Shown piece by piece: positions 26,001-34,921 of a stretch of DNA of 64,000 nt (position 1 is the stretch's first letter; the number at the start of each line of letters is the position of its first letter). A model generated the notes under the pieces. It saw nothing but the letters and a program-made list of their open reading frames with translations, had not been told where the DNA came from and did no database searches. A program made the position numbers and the translations under genes. Source of the DNA: Pelagibacteraceae bacterium (GTDB taxonomy: Bacteria; Pseudomonadota; Alphaproteobacteria; HIMB59). The stretch lies in the NCBI GenBank assembly GCA_002705265.1, contig PAHR01000026.1:1-64000 (forward strand), written 5' to 3'.

Positions 26001-26634
26001 ATCTATTCTTTTTTATGTACTTTGACATTGTGTTCATCAATGGTTCTGTTTGATTTTCAAATAAATGGTTTGATTTTGATATAGTTTCCATTGAAACTTT
26101 AGCATTTTTTTGTTTTTTAAAGCTTTCGAAGAACATTTTCAAGCTATCTTTTTTTACTATCTCATCTTGTTCGGCTCTGATAATAAGTGATTTAATTGGA
26201 CATGGTGACAGGAAATTAAAGTCGTAAAGATTTACAGGTGGAGCTATAAGTATTAACCCATCAACCTCTGGCCTTCTCATCAATGTCTGAAATCCTATCC
26301 AAGCTCCAAAAGAAAAACCTACTATCCAGCATGATTTGAAATCTTCATTTTTTTTTTGTAACCAATCTAAGGAAACACTCGCATCATTAAGCTCTCCTTC
26401 ACCTTCTGTAAAAGCTCCATCACTTTTACCAACTCCCCTGAAATTAATTCTAAGTGTAGAAAAACCATTATCTTTCATTACTTTAAAGGCAGCATAATTC
26501 ACTTTGGAATCCATAGTACCACCATGTTTAGGATTAGGGTGAAGTACTATAGCAATATTAGGCTTTTCTTCTTCACTAGGTGAGTATTTTGCTTGAAGCT
26601 TTCCCTCTCCCCCTTGTATAAATACCTCTGGCAT
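25993..26634 (-). CDS. Alpha/beta hydrolase
   Basis: A 213 aa cytoplasmic hydrolase with an early HPNPKHGGTMD loop, RINFRGVGKSDG, and the nucleophile elbow GFSFGAW; the acid is probably in RAEQDEIV and the base in SNHLF. This layout is common in alphaproteobacterial dienelactone-hydrolase-like proteins of unknown substrate. It diverges from mnmA with a 49-bp spacer that must hold both promoters. A specific function cannot be assigned. Confidence 0.85.
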   Translation of the reverse strand: MPEVFIQGGEGKLQAKYSPSEEEKPNIAIVLHPNPKHGGTMDSKVNYAAFKVMKDNGFSTLRINFRGVGKSDGAFTEGEGELNDASVSLDWLQKKNEDFKSCWIVGFSFGAWIGFQTLMRRPEVDGLILIAPPVNLYDFNFLSPCPIKSLIIRAEQDEIVKKDSLKMFFESFKKQKNAKVSMETISKSNHLFENQTEPLMNTMSKYIKKNRSN

Positions 26635-26683
26635 ATTAAGGTCGAGATTGTATTGTATTTCAGATCAAAAAAGCAAGGTTTAA

Positions 26684-27784
26684 ATGAACTCATTAGGATT
26701 TAATAAAGAACCATCAAAAACCACAGTTGTGGTGGCTATGTCTGGAGGTGTGGATAGCTCTGTAACAGCAGGTATTTTAAAAGAACAAGGTTATAATGTT
26801 ATTGGAATTACTTTACAGCTTTATACATCCAATAATACTGCCAAAAAAGGTTCATGCTGTTCAGGATTAGATATTTATGATGCAAGAAGAGTAGCAAGAA
26901 AACTTAATATTCCTCACTATGTATTTAATTATGAAAAAACATTTAAGAGAGATGTCATCGACTATTTCATTGAGTCTTACGCCAAAGGAGACACTCCAAT
27001 ACCTTGTATAAAATGTAACGAAACAGTTAAATTTAGAGATCTTATGTCTTTTGCAAAAAAACTAGAAGCGGATTGTATGGCAACAGGTCATTATGTTAAA
27101 CGAGAAGGAGCTGAAAAAAAAGCTTTAATGTATAGAGCAAGTGATAAGTCTAAAGACCAGAGTTACTTTTTATTTGCAACAACTCAGGAGCAATTAGATT
27201 TTTTAAGATTTCCCTTAGGTTCTTTGTCTAAAAAAGAAACTAGAAATTTTGCTAAAAAAATGGAACTCAATGTTTACGATAAAAAAGACAGTCAAGATAT
27301 ATGCTTTATACCTGATGGAGACTATAAAAGTTTTATAAAAATTAATTCTAAAGAAGGACTAATTAAAGATACTTTAGGAAATACCTTAGGTAGGCATGAG
27401 GGAATTCATAATTTTACAATAGGGCAAAGAAGAGGAATGGGAATTTCTTCTGAGAATCCACTTTATGTCGTTGATATTTTAAAAGACTCCAATGAAATAA
27501 TTGTAGGTGATAAGAATAAACTTTTTGGTCAGTCACTGACCTTAGATGAATTAAACTTTATAATGCCAGATATAGATTTAAAAAAGGATAATTTTGAGAT
27601 CAAATGCAGTGCCAAGATTAGATCTTTATCCACCCCTAGTATTGGTAGACTTATAAAAGAAGAGGGAATATATTTTTTTATATTTGATGAACCTACTGAA
27701 TCAATTACTAGAGGTCAGGCATGTGTTCTTTATGATAAGGAAAGAGTCTTAGGTGGTGGAATAATTAGAGAAAAATTGAACTAA
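26684..27784 (+). CDS. mnmA: tRNA-specific 2-thiouridylase
   Basis: A 366 aa enzyme that adds sulphur to U34 of Lys, Glu and Gln tRNAs. The PP-loop AMSGGVDSSV is near residue 18, CIKCNE holds the first catalytic Cys and SQDICFIP the second; MATGHYV and DQSYFL are also family-specific. The C-terminal beta-barrel (GQRRGMGI onward) is complete. It stands just before the suf cluster, which contains the cysteine desulphurase SufS that can supply its sulphur. Confidence 0.96.
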   Translation: MNSLGFNKEPSKTTVVVAMSGGVDSSVTAGILKEQGYNVIGITLQLYTSNNTAKKGSCCSGLDIYDARRVARKLNIPHYVFNYEKTFKRDVIDYFIESYAKGDTPIPCIKCNETVKFRDLMSFAKKLEADCMATGHYVKREGAEKKALMYRASDKSKDQSYFLFATTQEQLDFLRFPLGSLSKKETRNFAKKMELNVYDKKDSQDICFIPDGDYKSFIKINSKEGLIKDTLGNTLGRHEGIHNFTIGQRRGMGISSENPLYVVDILKDSNEIIVGDKNKLFGQSLTLDELNFIMPDIDLKKDNFEIKCSAKIRSLSTPSIGRLIKEEGIYFFIFDEPTESITRGQACVLYDKERVLGGGIIREKLN

Positions 27785-27846
27785 TTTGCTTTTAATCTCG
27801 TATTTAATTGCATAATTAATACTTAAATCTATATATTTAAAATAAA

Positions 27847-29304
27847 ATGGCAGCTACAGAAAAAACAATTAGTCAAGTCACCAAATTAGGAAGTTCTGAT
27901 TATAAATATGGTTTTTCTTCTAATATTGAAGATGTAAAAGCACCAAAGGGCCTTAATCCAGATGTTGTTAAATATATCTCTGCTCAAAAAAATGAACCCA
28001 AGTGGTTGTTAGATTGGAGACTAAAGGCATTAGAAACTTTTTTTAATTTAAAAAAACCTGAATGGGCAAAATTAAAGATCCCAGAAATTGACTTTCAAGA
28101 TTATTACTATTATTCCTCTCCAAAGAGTATTAAAGACAAACCAAAATCTTTAGATGAAATTGATCCAGAAATTTTAAAAACATATGAAAAGCTAGGAATT
28201 CCTCTACAAGAACAAAAAGTCCTTTCAGGTATTGCGGTTGATGTAGTTTTAGATTCAGTTTCTATTGCAACTACATATCGTAAGCAACTAAGTGAATTAG
28301 GAATTATTTTTTGCTCTATTTCTGAAGCTATTAAAGATTATCCTGATTTAGTAAAAAAATATTTAGGTAGCGTTATACCTGTTGCAGATCATTCATTTGC
28401 TGCATTAAACTCAGCAGTTTTTACGGATGGTTCTTTTGTTTACATTCCAGAAAATGTTAGATGTCCAGTTGAACTTTCAACTTACTTCAGAATTAATGCA
28501 AAGAATACAGGGCAGTTTGAAAGAACTTTAATCATAGCTGATAAGAATAGTTATGTTAGTTATTTAGAAGGATGCACAGCTCCTATGAGAGATGAAAATC
28601 AACTACACGCAGCCAATGTTGAGTTAATTGCTCTTGATAACGCAGAAATAAAATACTCAACAGTGCAAAATTGGTACCCAGGAGATAAGGAAGGTAAAGG
28701 CGGTATATACAATTTTGTAACTAAGCGAGGTGCTTGTAGAGGGGATAATTCAAAAATTTCTTGGACTCAAGTCGAGACAGGTTCTGCTATCACTTGGAAA
28801 TATCCTAGCTGTATTCTACAAGGAGATAATTCAAAAGGAGAATTTTATTCAGTGGCAATAACCAATAACTGTCAACAAGCTGATACTGGAACTAAAATGA
28901 TTCATATTGGAAAAAATACTACTAGTAAAATTATTTCAAAAGGTATTTGTGCTGGTCAAGCCGATAATACATATAGAGGTCAAGTTAAAATTAGTTCTAA
29001 AGCAAAAAAAGCAAGAAACTTTACACAATGCGATTCCTTGTTAATTGGAAATACTTGCGGTTCCCACACAGTTCCTTATATTGAATCCTCTAACTCAGAT
29101 TCACAAATAGAACATGAGGCTACAACTTCTAAAATTAATGAGGAACAATTATTTTATTGCCAACAAAGAGGGCTTTCAAATGAAGAAGCTGTTGGATTGA
29201 TAGTAAATGGTTTTTGTAAGGAGGTACTTCAACACCTTCCTATGGAATTTGCTGTTGAAGCACAAAAGTTAGTGAGCATAAGTTTAGAGGGAAGTGTAGG
29301 TTAA
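27847..29304 (+). CDS. sufB: Fe-S cluster assembly scaffold SufB
   Basis: A 485 aa protein, the core scaffold of the SufBCD complex that builds Fe-S clusters. Typical segments are [35 protein letters not shown] and the [12 protein letters not shown] region; the Cys-containing HEATTSKI stretch lies before a conserved C-terminus. It opens a suf operon whose members are adjacent or overlapping (sufC begins the base after its stop). No iscR-type regulator gene precedes it, although one often does in alphaproteobacteria. The 62-bp upstream spacer shows no clear operator. Confidence 0.96.
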   Translation: MAATEKTISQVTKLGSSDYKYGFSSNIEDVKAPKGLNPDVVKYISAQKNEPKWLLDWRLKALETFFNLKKPEWAKLKIPEIDFQDYYYYSSPKSIKDKPKSLDEIDPEILKTYEKLGIPLQEQKVLSGIAVDVVLDSVSIATTYRKQLSELGIIFCSISEAIKDYPDLVKKYLGSVIPVADHSFAALNSAVFTDGSFVYIPENVRCPVELSTYFRINAKNTGQFERTLIIADKNSYVSYLEGCTAPMRDENQLHAANVELIALDNAEIKYSTVQNWYPGDKEGKGGIYNFVTKRGACRGDNSKISWTQVETGSAITWKYPSCILQGDNSKGEFYSVAITNNCQQADTGTKMIHIGKNTTSKIISKGICAGQADNTYRGQVKISSKAKKARNFTQCDSLLIGNTCGSHTVPYIESSNSDSQIEHEATTSKINEEQLFYCQQRGLSNEEAVGLIVNGFCKEVLQHLPMEFAVEAQKLVSISLEGSVG

Positions 29305-30048
29305 ATGTTAGAAATCAAAGACTTAAAAGTTTCAGTAGATCAAAAAAAAATTTTAAAAGGATTATCGCTTAAAATCAATAAAGGAGAGGTTCATGCTTTA
29401 ATGGGCCCGAATGGATCAGGTAAAAGCACTTTGTCTTATGTTCTGTCAGGAAAAGATAATTATAATATAGATGAAGGCAGCATTTCTTTTAAAAATGAAA
29501 ATCTATTAAATATGGATGTTGATGAGAGAGCTAATAAAGGTCTTTTTCTTGCCTTTCAATATCCTATGGAAATACCAGGAGTTCAAACTTCATTTTTTTT
29601 AAGAACAGCTATTAATGCAAAAAGAAAATTTCTCAATTTACCAGAATTAGATGCTTTGGAATTCGCAAAGTCATTAAAAACAATCAGTGAAGATTTAAGC
29701 ATAGACCCAGAAATACTAAAAAGAGATTTAAATTTAAATTACTCTGGTGGAGAAAAAAAGAAACAAGAGATACTCCAGCTTTCTATGTTAAATCCTGATT
29801 TAGCAATATTAGATGAAACAGACTCTGGTCTAGATATAGATGCCTTGAGAGTTGTCGCGGATGGCGTAAATAAATTTAGAAGTTCAGATAATGCATTTTT
29901 AATAATAACGCATTATCAACGTTTATTGGACTATGTAAAACCTGATTTTGTTCATATTATAGCTGATGGAAATATAGTTAATTCCGGTGATTATTCTTTA
30001 GCTATTGAATTAGAAGAAAAAGGTTATGAAAAAATGGCAAATGTATAA
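29305..30048 (+). CDS. sufC: SufC ATPase of the SufBCD complex
   Basis: A 247 aa ABC-type ATPase. Walker A is GPNGSGKST near residue 35, the signature motif YSGGEKKKQEI near 149, and Walker B LAILDETDSGLD near 170; the H-loop His is in IITHYQR. It powers conformational changes in SufB-SufD during Fe-S assembly. It starts directly after sufB, and its stop shares a base with the sufD start. Confidence 0.97.
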   Translation: MLEIKDLKVSVDQKKILKGLSLKINKGEVHALMGPNGSGKSTLSYVLSGKDNYNIDEGSISFKNENLLNMDVDERANKGLFLAFQYPMEIPGVQTSFFLRTAINAKRKFLNLPELDALEFAKSLKTISEDLSIDPEILKRDLNLNYSGGEKKKQEILQLSMLNPDLAILDETDSGLDIDALRVVADGVNKFRSSDNAFLIITHYQRLLDYVKPDFVHIIADGNIVNSGDYSLAIELEEKGYEKMANV

Positions 30049-31163
30049 TGAAATTACAGCCCCTTGTTGATCTCCTACTAAACAATAATAAAATTTACGA
30101 ATATATTTCTCTTAATTTGACATCAAGAGATCCTTTTTCTAATCCAAAAATAGAAAACTACAAATATTCTCAATTAAATAAGCTAGATTATAATAAATCG
30201 CTTAATAATATTTATGAATGTGATTTGGAGGTAAAAGATAATTTTATAAACAATTATCTACTTAATAAAAAGATTGTAGAAATTGATAAAAAGCTCTTAA
30301 GTTGGAATTTTAAAGGACCTGATAGTGCTTTAAGATTAGCTGCGTTAATAAAAAACCCCAAGCTTAATATTTATGATTTAGATAATTTTAAAGAAAATGT
30401 TTGTATTATTGATATATCAAAATATGAAGATTTAAATATCGAATTTAATTATTCAAAAAAAGCTAAATTGTCGATTTTATTAATAGACTCAGATAAGAAC
30501 AAAAATAGTAATCCTAGGTATATAAGTTTTAATTTATCTAAAGACTCGGAAATTGAAATACTTTCAATAAATCTTAACAAGTCAATTAGCTTATTATTTT
30601 ATGAGTTTAATTTATCAGATTTTTCTAAAGTAAATGTTACTACAATTCAGGCCAATAATTTACATTTAAGAAATGAATTTTATTTTAATTTACAGTCAAA
30701 TTGTTCTGCAAAAATATCTGGTGCTAATTTTTGTAATTCCGGGGTTAATGATAATTATTCTTTTATGCAGCATTCTAATCCTAACTCATCAAGTAGAGAG
30801 GTTTTTAAGTCAATTGTAGATAAAGGCGCCATAACAAATTTTCAGGGAAAAATTTATGTAGATAGTATTGCTCAAAAAACTGATGGTTATCAAATGAGTA
30901 AATCTTTGTTATTGGATGATATTTCTCGTTGTAATAATAAACCTGAATTAGAGATATATGCTGATGATGTAAAATGTAGCCATGGCTCAACAGTAAGTAA
31001 AATTGACAACGATTTACTTTATTATTTTAATTCAAGAGGAATTAACTCTGAATTAGCAATTAATATTCTTAAAAAAGCATTTATAAAAGAAATATTAGAT
31101 TCCATAGAAACCTTACCATTAAGAAGTGTATCTGATAGAATTGTATCTAATTTTTTATCATGA
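30048..31163 (+). CDS. sufD: Fe-S cluster assembly protein SufD
   Basis: A 371 aa partner of SufB in the SufBC2D scaffold. The N-terminus is diverged and Lys/Asn-rich. The C-terminal half has the SufB/D beta-helix and ends (QMSKSLLLDDISRCNNKPELEIYADDVKC..HGSTV) with the segment common to the family, including the Cys and His that line the SufB-SufD interface. It overlaps sufC by one base and sufS by 4 bp. Confidence 0.93.
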   Translation: MKLQPLVDLLLNNNKIYEYISLNLTSRDPFSNPKIENYKYSQLNKLDYNKSLNNIYECDLEVKDNFINNYLLNKKIVEIDKKLLSWNFKGPDSALRLAALIKNPKLNIYDLDNFKENVCIIDISKYEDLNIEFNYSKKAKLSILLIDSDKNKNSNPRYISFNLSKDSEIEILSINLNKSISLLFYEFNLSDFSKVNVTTIQANNLHLRNEFYFNLQSNCSAKISGANFCNSGVNDNYSFMQHSNPNSSSREVFKSIVDKGAITNFQGKIYVDSIAQKTDGYQMSKSLLLDDISRCNNKPELEIYADDVKCSHGSTVSKIDNDLLYYFNSRGINSELAINILKKAFIKEILDSIETLPLRSVSDRIVSNFLS

Positions 31164-32371
31164 CGAGTATTTTAAAATCTGATTTTCCTATATTGCAAAA
31201 AAAAATTAGAGATGAAAATATTACTTACTTAGATACGGCTTCTTCCTCTCAGAAACCATTAGCAGTAATAAATAGTATATCTGATTTTTATTTAAACTCT
31301 TATGAAAATGTACATAGAGGTATGAACTCACTTAGTATTGATGCTACTGAAGCTTTTGAAGGCACTAGAGAAACAGTAAGAAAATTTATTAATGCTAAAA
31401 GTTCAAATGAAATAATATTTACTAAAAATGCTACTGAAGGTTGTAATATTATTGCTAATGCTTTCTCATCAATTTTAAAGGAAGGTGATGAAATAATAAC
31501 AACTGAGCTCGAGCATCATTCTAATTTTTTACCCTGGCAATCTCTTTCAAAAAAAAATAATTTAAATTTAAAGATAATATCGCTTAACAAAAAAGGAATT
31601 ATTAGCGAAGAAGATATAATTAATGCTATTACTGATAAGACTAAGCTTGTTGCTATTTCTCAAATGTCGAATGTGACAGGTCAAATTTTTGATATTAAAA
31701 ATATAAAAAAAAAATCAAATTCAAAAGCTTTATTTTTTATTGATGGCTGTCAGTCAATTGCCCATATGAAAGTTGATGTCCATGATTTAGATTGTGATTT
31801 TTTTGTATTTTCTTCTCACAAACTTTATGGACCCTCTGGTATAGGGGTTTTGTATGGAAAAGAAAGCATACTAAATAATTTACCAGCTGTAGTTTTGGGA
31901 GGAGGTATGATTACTAATGTAGAGTTAGATGATTTCACACCAGCTTTACTTCCTAATAAATTTGAAGCAGGTACACCTCCAATCGAAGCAACAGTTGGCT
32001 TATCTACGGCAATTAATTACTTAAAAGATAAAGACTTTTATAGTTTCTTTGATTATGAAATAAAACTAAGGACAATCTTAATAGAAGAATTAAAAATACT
32101 TGGAAATATTGATATTTATGGTAACGATGAATACACACCAGCATCTTCTATAGTATCTTTTAATGTTCATGGGAAAAATCATAATGATATTGCTACTTTT
32201 TTAGATCAATATGGTGTCATGATTAGGAGTGGGCATCACTGTTGCCAACCTTTTATGAAAAAAATAAATATTCCAGGTAGCTGTAGAGTTTCCTTTGGTA
32301 TTTATAATTCTGAAGAAGATATTGAGATATTTTTGAAATCTCTAAAAAAAACCATAAAATTACTATCATGA
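31160..32371 (+). CDS. sufS: Cysteine desulphurase SufS
   Basis: A 403 aa PLP enzyme that takes sulphur from cysteine for Fe-S clusters and for thiolation by MnmA. The PLP lysine is in FSSHKLYGPSG and the persulphide Cys in RSGHHCCQPF, where the usual HHCTQP Thr is Cys. ATEGCNIIANA and ELEHHSNFLPW are class V motifs. It overlaps both neighbours by 4 bp. No SufE or SufU gene accompanies it here. Confidence 0.96.
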   Translation: MTSILKSDFPILQKKIRDENITYLDTASSSQKPLAVINSISDFYLNSYENVHRGMNSLSIDATEAFEGTRETVRKFINAKSSNEIIFTKNATEGCNIIANAFSSILKEGDEIITTELEHHSNFLPWQSLSKKNNLNLKIISLNKKGIISEEDIINAITDKTKLVAISQMSNVTGQIFDIKNIKKKSNSKALFFIDGCQSIAHMKVDVHDLDCDFFVFSSHKLYGPSGIGVLYGKESILNNLPAVVLGGGMITNVELDDFTPALLPNKFEAGTPPIEATVGLSTAINYLKDKDFYSFFDYEIKLRTILIEELKILGNIDIYGNDEYTPASSIVSFNVHGKNHNDIATFLDQYGVMIRSGHHCCQPFMKKINIPGSCRVSFGIYNSEEDIEIFLKSLKKTIKLLS

Positions 32372-32760
32372 TTGAAGATAAATCACTCTCAGATTTTATG
32401 CCCAAGTTAAATACTGAAGGCGAAGTCGTCCTAGGTAGTACAAAAGAAAATATAAGCCATAATATTAGAAAAGATGAGGTTGTAGAAAAATTAAGCAATA
32501 TTAATGACCCTGAATTAGGCATTAATATTTATGATCTAGGTTTAATTTATGATTTTTCTATTTCTTCTACAAATGATATTAATATTTCAATGACTTTAAC
32601 TACTGTTAATTGCCCTGTGGCAGACTCTATGCCCAATGATGTAGCTAAAGAAATAGCGTCAATTGAGGATTGTGGTAAGGTAAAAGTAAAATTAACATTT
32701 GAACCCCCTTGGACTAAAGATATGATGAGCGAGGAAGCTAAATTAGCTTTAGGTTTTTAA
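32368..32760 (+). CDS. sufT: SufT, MIP18/DUF59-family Fe-S maturation protein
   Basis: A 130 aa protein with a MIP18/DUF59 domain: NDPELGINIYDLGLIYDF, TTVNCPVADSMP (conserved Cys) and VKLTFEPPWTKDMM. SufT proteins help insert or mature Fe-S clusters and are often encoded in suf operons. An N-terminal 40-residue linker has low complexity. It starts inside the end of sufS (4-bp overlap) and sufA follows after 3 bp. Confidence 0.92.
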   Translation: MIEDKSLSDFMPKLNTEGEVVLGSTKENISHNIRKDEVVEKLSNINDPELGINIYDLGLIYDFSISSTNDINISMTLTTVNCPVADSMPNDVAKEIASIEDCGKVKVKLTFEPPWTKDMMSEEAKLALGF

Positions 32761-32763
32761 ATT

Positions 32764-33102
32764 ATGCCACAATTATTTTCAGTCACAGACACAGCTCTTA
32801 CTAAAATTAAAAATATGCTATCTGATCAAAAAGATAAAAAAGGATTAAGAATTGGATTAAACACAAAAGGTTGTGCGGGGTTAAGTTATACAATGGATTA
32901 TGCTACAAATGAAAATATACAAGAATGTGAAAAAATTGAAGACTATGACATACCTTTATTTATAGATAATAAAGCAGTTATGTATATTGTTGGAACAGAG
33001 ATGGATTTTATTAAGGAAGAATTTGGAGAGAGGTTTGTATTTAATAACCCAAATCAGACAAGTGAATGTGGTTGTGGAGAAAGTTTCCACGTTGATCCTT
33101 AA
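32764..33102 (+). CDS. sufA: A-type Fe-S carrier protein (SufA/IscA family)
   Basis: A 112 aa HesB/IscA-fold protein that carries Fe-S clusters to target enzymes. The three conserved cysteines are visible in GCAGLSY (residues about 38-44) and ECGCGESF near the C-terminus. It closes the suf operon; an EamA permease starts 19 bp later and is probably a separate function. Confidence 0.94.
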   Translation: MPQLFSVTDTALTKIKNMLSDQKDKKGLRIGLNTKGCAGLSYTMDYATNENIQECEKIEDYDIPLFIDNKAVMYIVGTEMDFIKEEFGERFVFNNPNQTSECGCGESFHVDP

Positions 33103-33121
33103 AATTACCTTATAAAAAATT

Positions 33122-34030
33122 ATGGCAGTTATTTTTGGGTTATTGTCAGCTCTTAGTTTTGGAATAGGGGATTTTTTAGCAAGATTTTCATCAAGGGAAA
33201 TAGGGTTTCAAAGATCTTTATTTTGGATGCTAGTTGTAGGTGGTTTTTTTTATTTATCCCTCTATTCAATTTTTTTTGGTGGGTTTAACCCAAATCTCAA
33301 GGGATTAATTTACTGTTTAATAGCAGGAATTTTAATTATGCTTGGCCTTTTATGTCTTTATAACGGACTTGAAAGAGGACCGGTATCAATAGTCGCTGCA
33401 ATAGCTGCCACAAATCCTTTTTTTGTATTTTTAATTAGAGTTTTTATTTTTGGAGAAAATCCGACTATTTTTCAATGGACTTCAACAATTGTAATTATCT
33501 TAGGGGCTATTTTAATTTCTTTAAGTGCTAGTACTTTTAAAAAAAGCTTAGGTATGAATATCAACCAAATAAAAAACTCAGTTTTCATTGCTTTTGCTGC
33601 AAGTTTATTTTTAGCTATAGGATTGACTGTTTCTCAGGAGGCTTCTAAATTTTTAAACAGCACAGAAACAGTAATTTATATTAGATTCTTTAGTTTGTTT
33701 TCGATTGCTATTATATTGATAGCATTAAAAATTAAGCCAATTCTTACAAAGAAATCAATCCCAATACTTTTTTTTCAAGGAATACTAGAAACTACTGGTT
33801 ATTTTTTTTTAGTGTCTGCTTTTGTATTTGATCCACTTGGTATAGCTGTAGTTGTTTCTTCAGCTTTTGGTTTAGTGACTATAATTCTTGCTAGAATTGT
33901 ACTTAAAGAAAAAATTGAAAAGATTCAAATTTCAGGAATTATATTTACATTTATTGGCGTTGTTGGTATTTCAACTAATGTTGAACTATATAATATATTT
34001 ATAAATTATTTATCTAATTTGTTTTCGTAA
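33122..34030 (+). CDS. EamA/DMT-family permease
   Basis: A 302 aa membrane protein with about ten hydrophobic helices in two EamA repeats (for example GPVSIVAAIAATNPFFVF in the first half, DPLGIAVVVSSAFGLVTIIL in the second). Such proteins move metabolites or amino acids; the substrate is not predictable. It follows sufA closely on the same strand and converges with a second EamA gene, overlapping it by 21 bp. Confidence 0.87.
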   Translation: MAVIFGLLSALSFGIGDFLARFSSREIGFQRSLFWMLVVGGFFYLSLYSIFFGGFNPNLKGLIYCLIAGILIMLGLLCLYNGLERGPVSIVAAIAATNPFFVFLIRVFIFGENPTIFQWTSTIVIILGAILISLSASTFKKSLGMNINQIKNSVFIAFAASLFLAIGLTVSQEASKFLNSTETVIYIRFFSLFSIAIILIALKIKPILTKKSIPILFFQGILETTGYFFLVSAFVFDPLGIAVVVSSAFGLVTIILARIVLKEKIEKIQISGIIFTFIGVVGISTNVELYNIFINYLSNLFS

Positions 34031-34909
34031 TCTACTGACATCAAAATTAGCTGAATTTATCATTATAGATATACAAATAATAAACCCTCCAACTAAAGTA
34101 TAAAATCCAGGAGTTTCATTAACTCCTAAAAAAGGCACCCAAGCCCATAAAATTCCTCCGATTACTTCTAAAAGTGAAAGTAAGGTAAGTTCACCTGATA
34201 GTAATTTTTTTGAACCTATACTGTAAAGTATTAAACCTGAACCTACGATAGTTCCATGTAATAAGCTTAATAAAATATTTCTTAAGGGAATATAAATAGA
34301 ACCTTGTAGCCCCATGAGAATAATAAATGAAAAAATTGCACAAAAAATTCCCGCATAAACTAAAATATAAAATTTTTTTAAATCATTTTTTTTTCTTAAC
34401 ATAACTGTAAAGCCCGCAAAACCAATACTAGCTATCAATCCTGTTATAAGACCAAAAAGTGAACCAGTGATTTTTCCTTGAAAGACCATAATAATTACAC
34501 CTGATAAAGCTATCAACATAGCTATAAGGTTTTTTTTTGAAATCTTTTCCTTTATTAATATAAAAGCAATGATTGAAGCCAAAAAAGGAATTAAAGCAAA
34601 CATTAATAAAGTAACTGCTGCTGTAGTATTTGTTATTGAATAAATAAAACCAATAAATGTTGAAGTTAATAATAGTCCACCAACTATAGTAGTTTTATCA
34701 AAAGCAAGTAAGTTTTTAATAAAATCTATTTTATCATTAAATAGTAAATAAACACTTATTATGGAAGCTACTGTTAGTCCTCTAATTATCAAATATGGTA
34801 ATTGATATAATTGAGGATCTATCATGCTCTTAACTACAACAGCTCCAAAACTCCATACAATTCCACTCATCAAGACTAGAAATATAGCCTTATTGTGATT
34901 ACTCATCAT
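34010..34909 (-). CDS. EamA/DMT-family permease
   Basis: A ten-helix EamA transporter of about 299 aa. An upstream in-frame TTG exists at 34915, but the ATG at 34909 is the more likely start. Features are GIVWSFGAVVVKSM near the N-terminus, TTAAVTLLMFALIPFLASIIAFI, and a second repeat (GELTLLSLLEVIGGILWAWVPF). It begins about 12 bp after the thrS stop on the same strand. The substrate is unknown. Confidence 0.87.
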   Translation of the reverse strand: MMSNHNKAIFLVLMSGIVWSFGAVVVKSMIDPQLYQLPYLIIRGLTVASIISVYLLFNDKIDFIKNLLAFDKTTIVGGLLLTSTFIGFIYSITNTTAAVTLLMFALIPFLASIIAFILIKEKISKKNLIAMLIALSGVIIMVFQGKITGSLFGLITGLIASIGFAGFTVMLRKKNDLKKFYILVYAGIFCAIFSFIILMGLQGSIYIPLRNILLSLLHGTIVGSGLILYSIGSKKLLSGELTLLSLLEVIGGILWAWVPFLGVNETPGFYTLVGGFIICISIMINSANFDVSRLRKQIR

Positions 34910-34921
34910 TTTCAAATTTTT

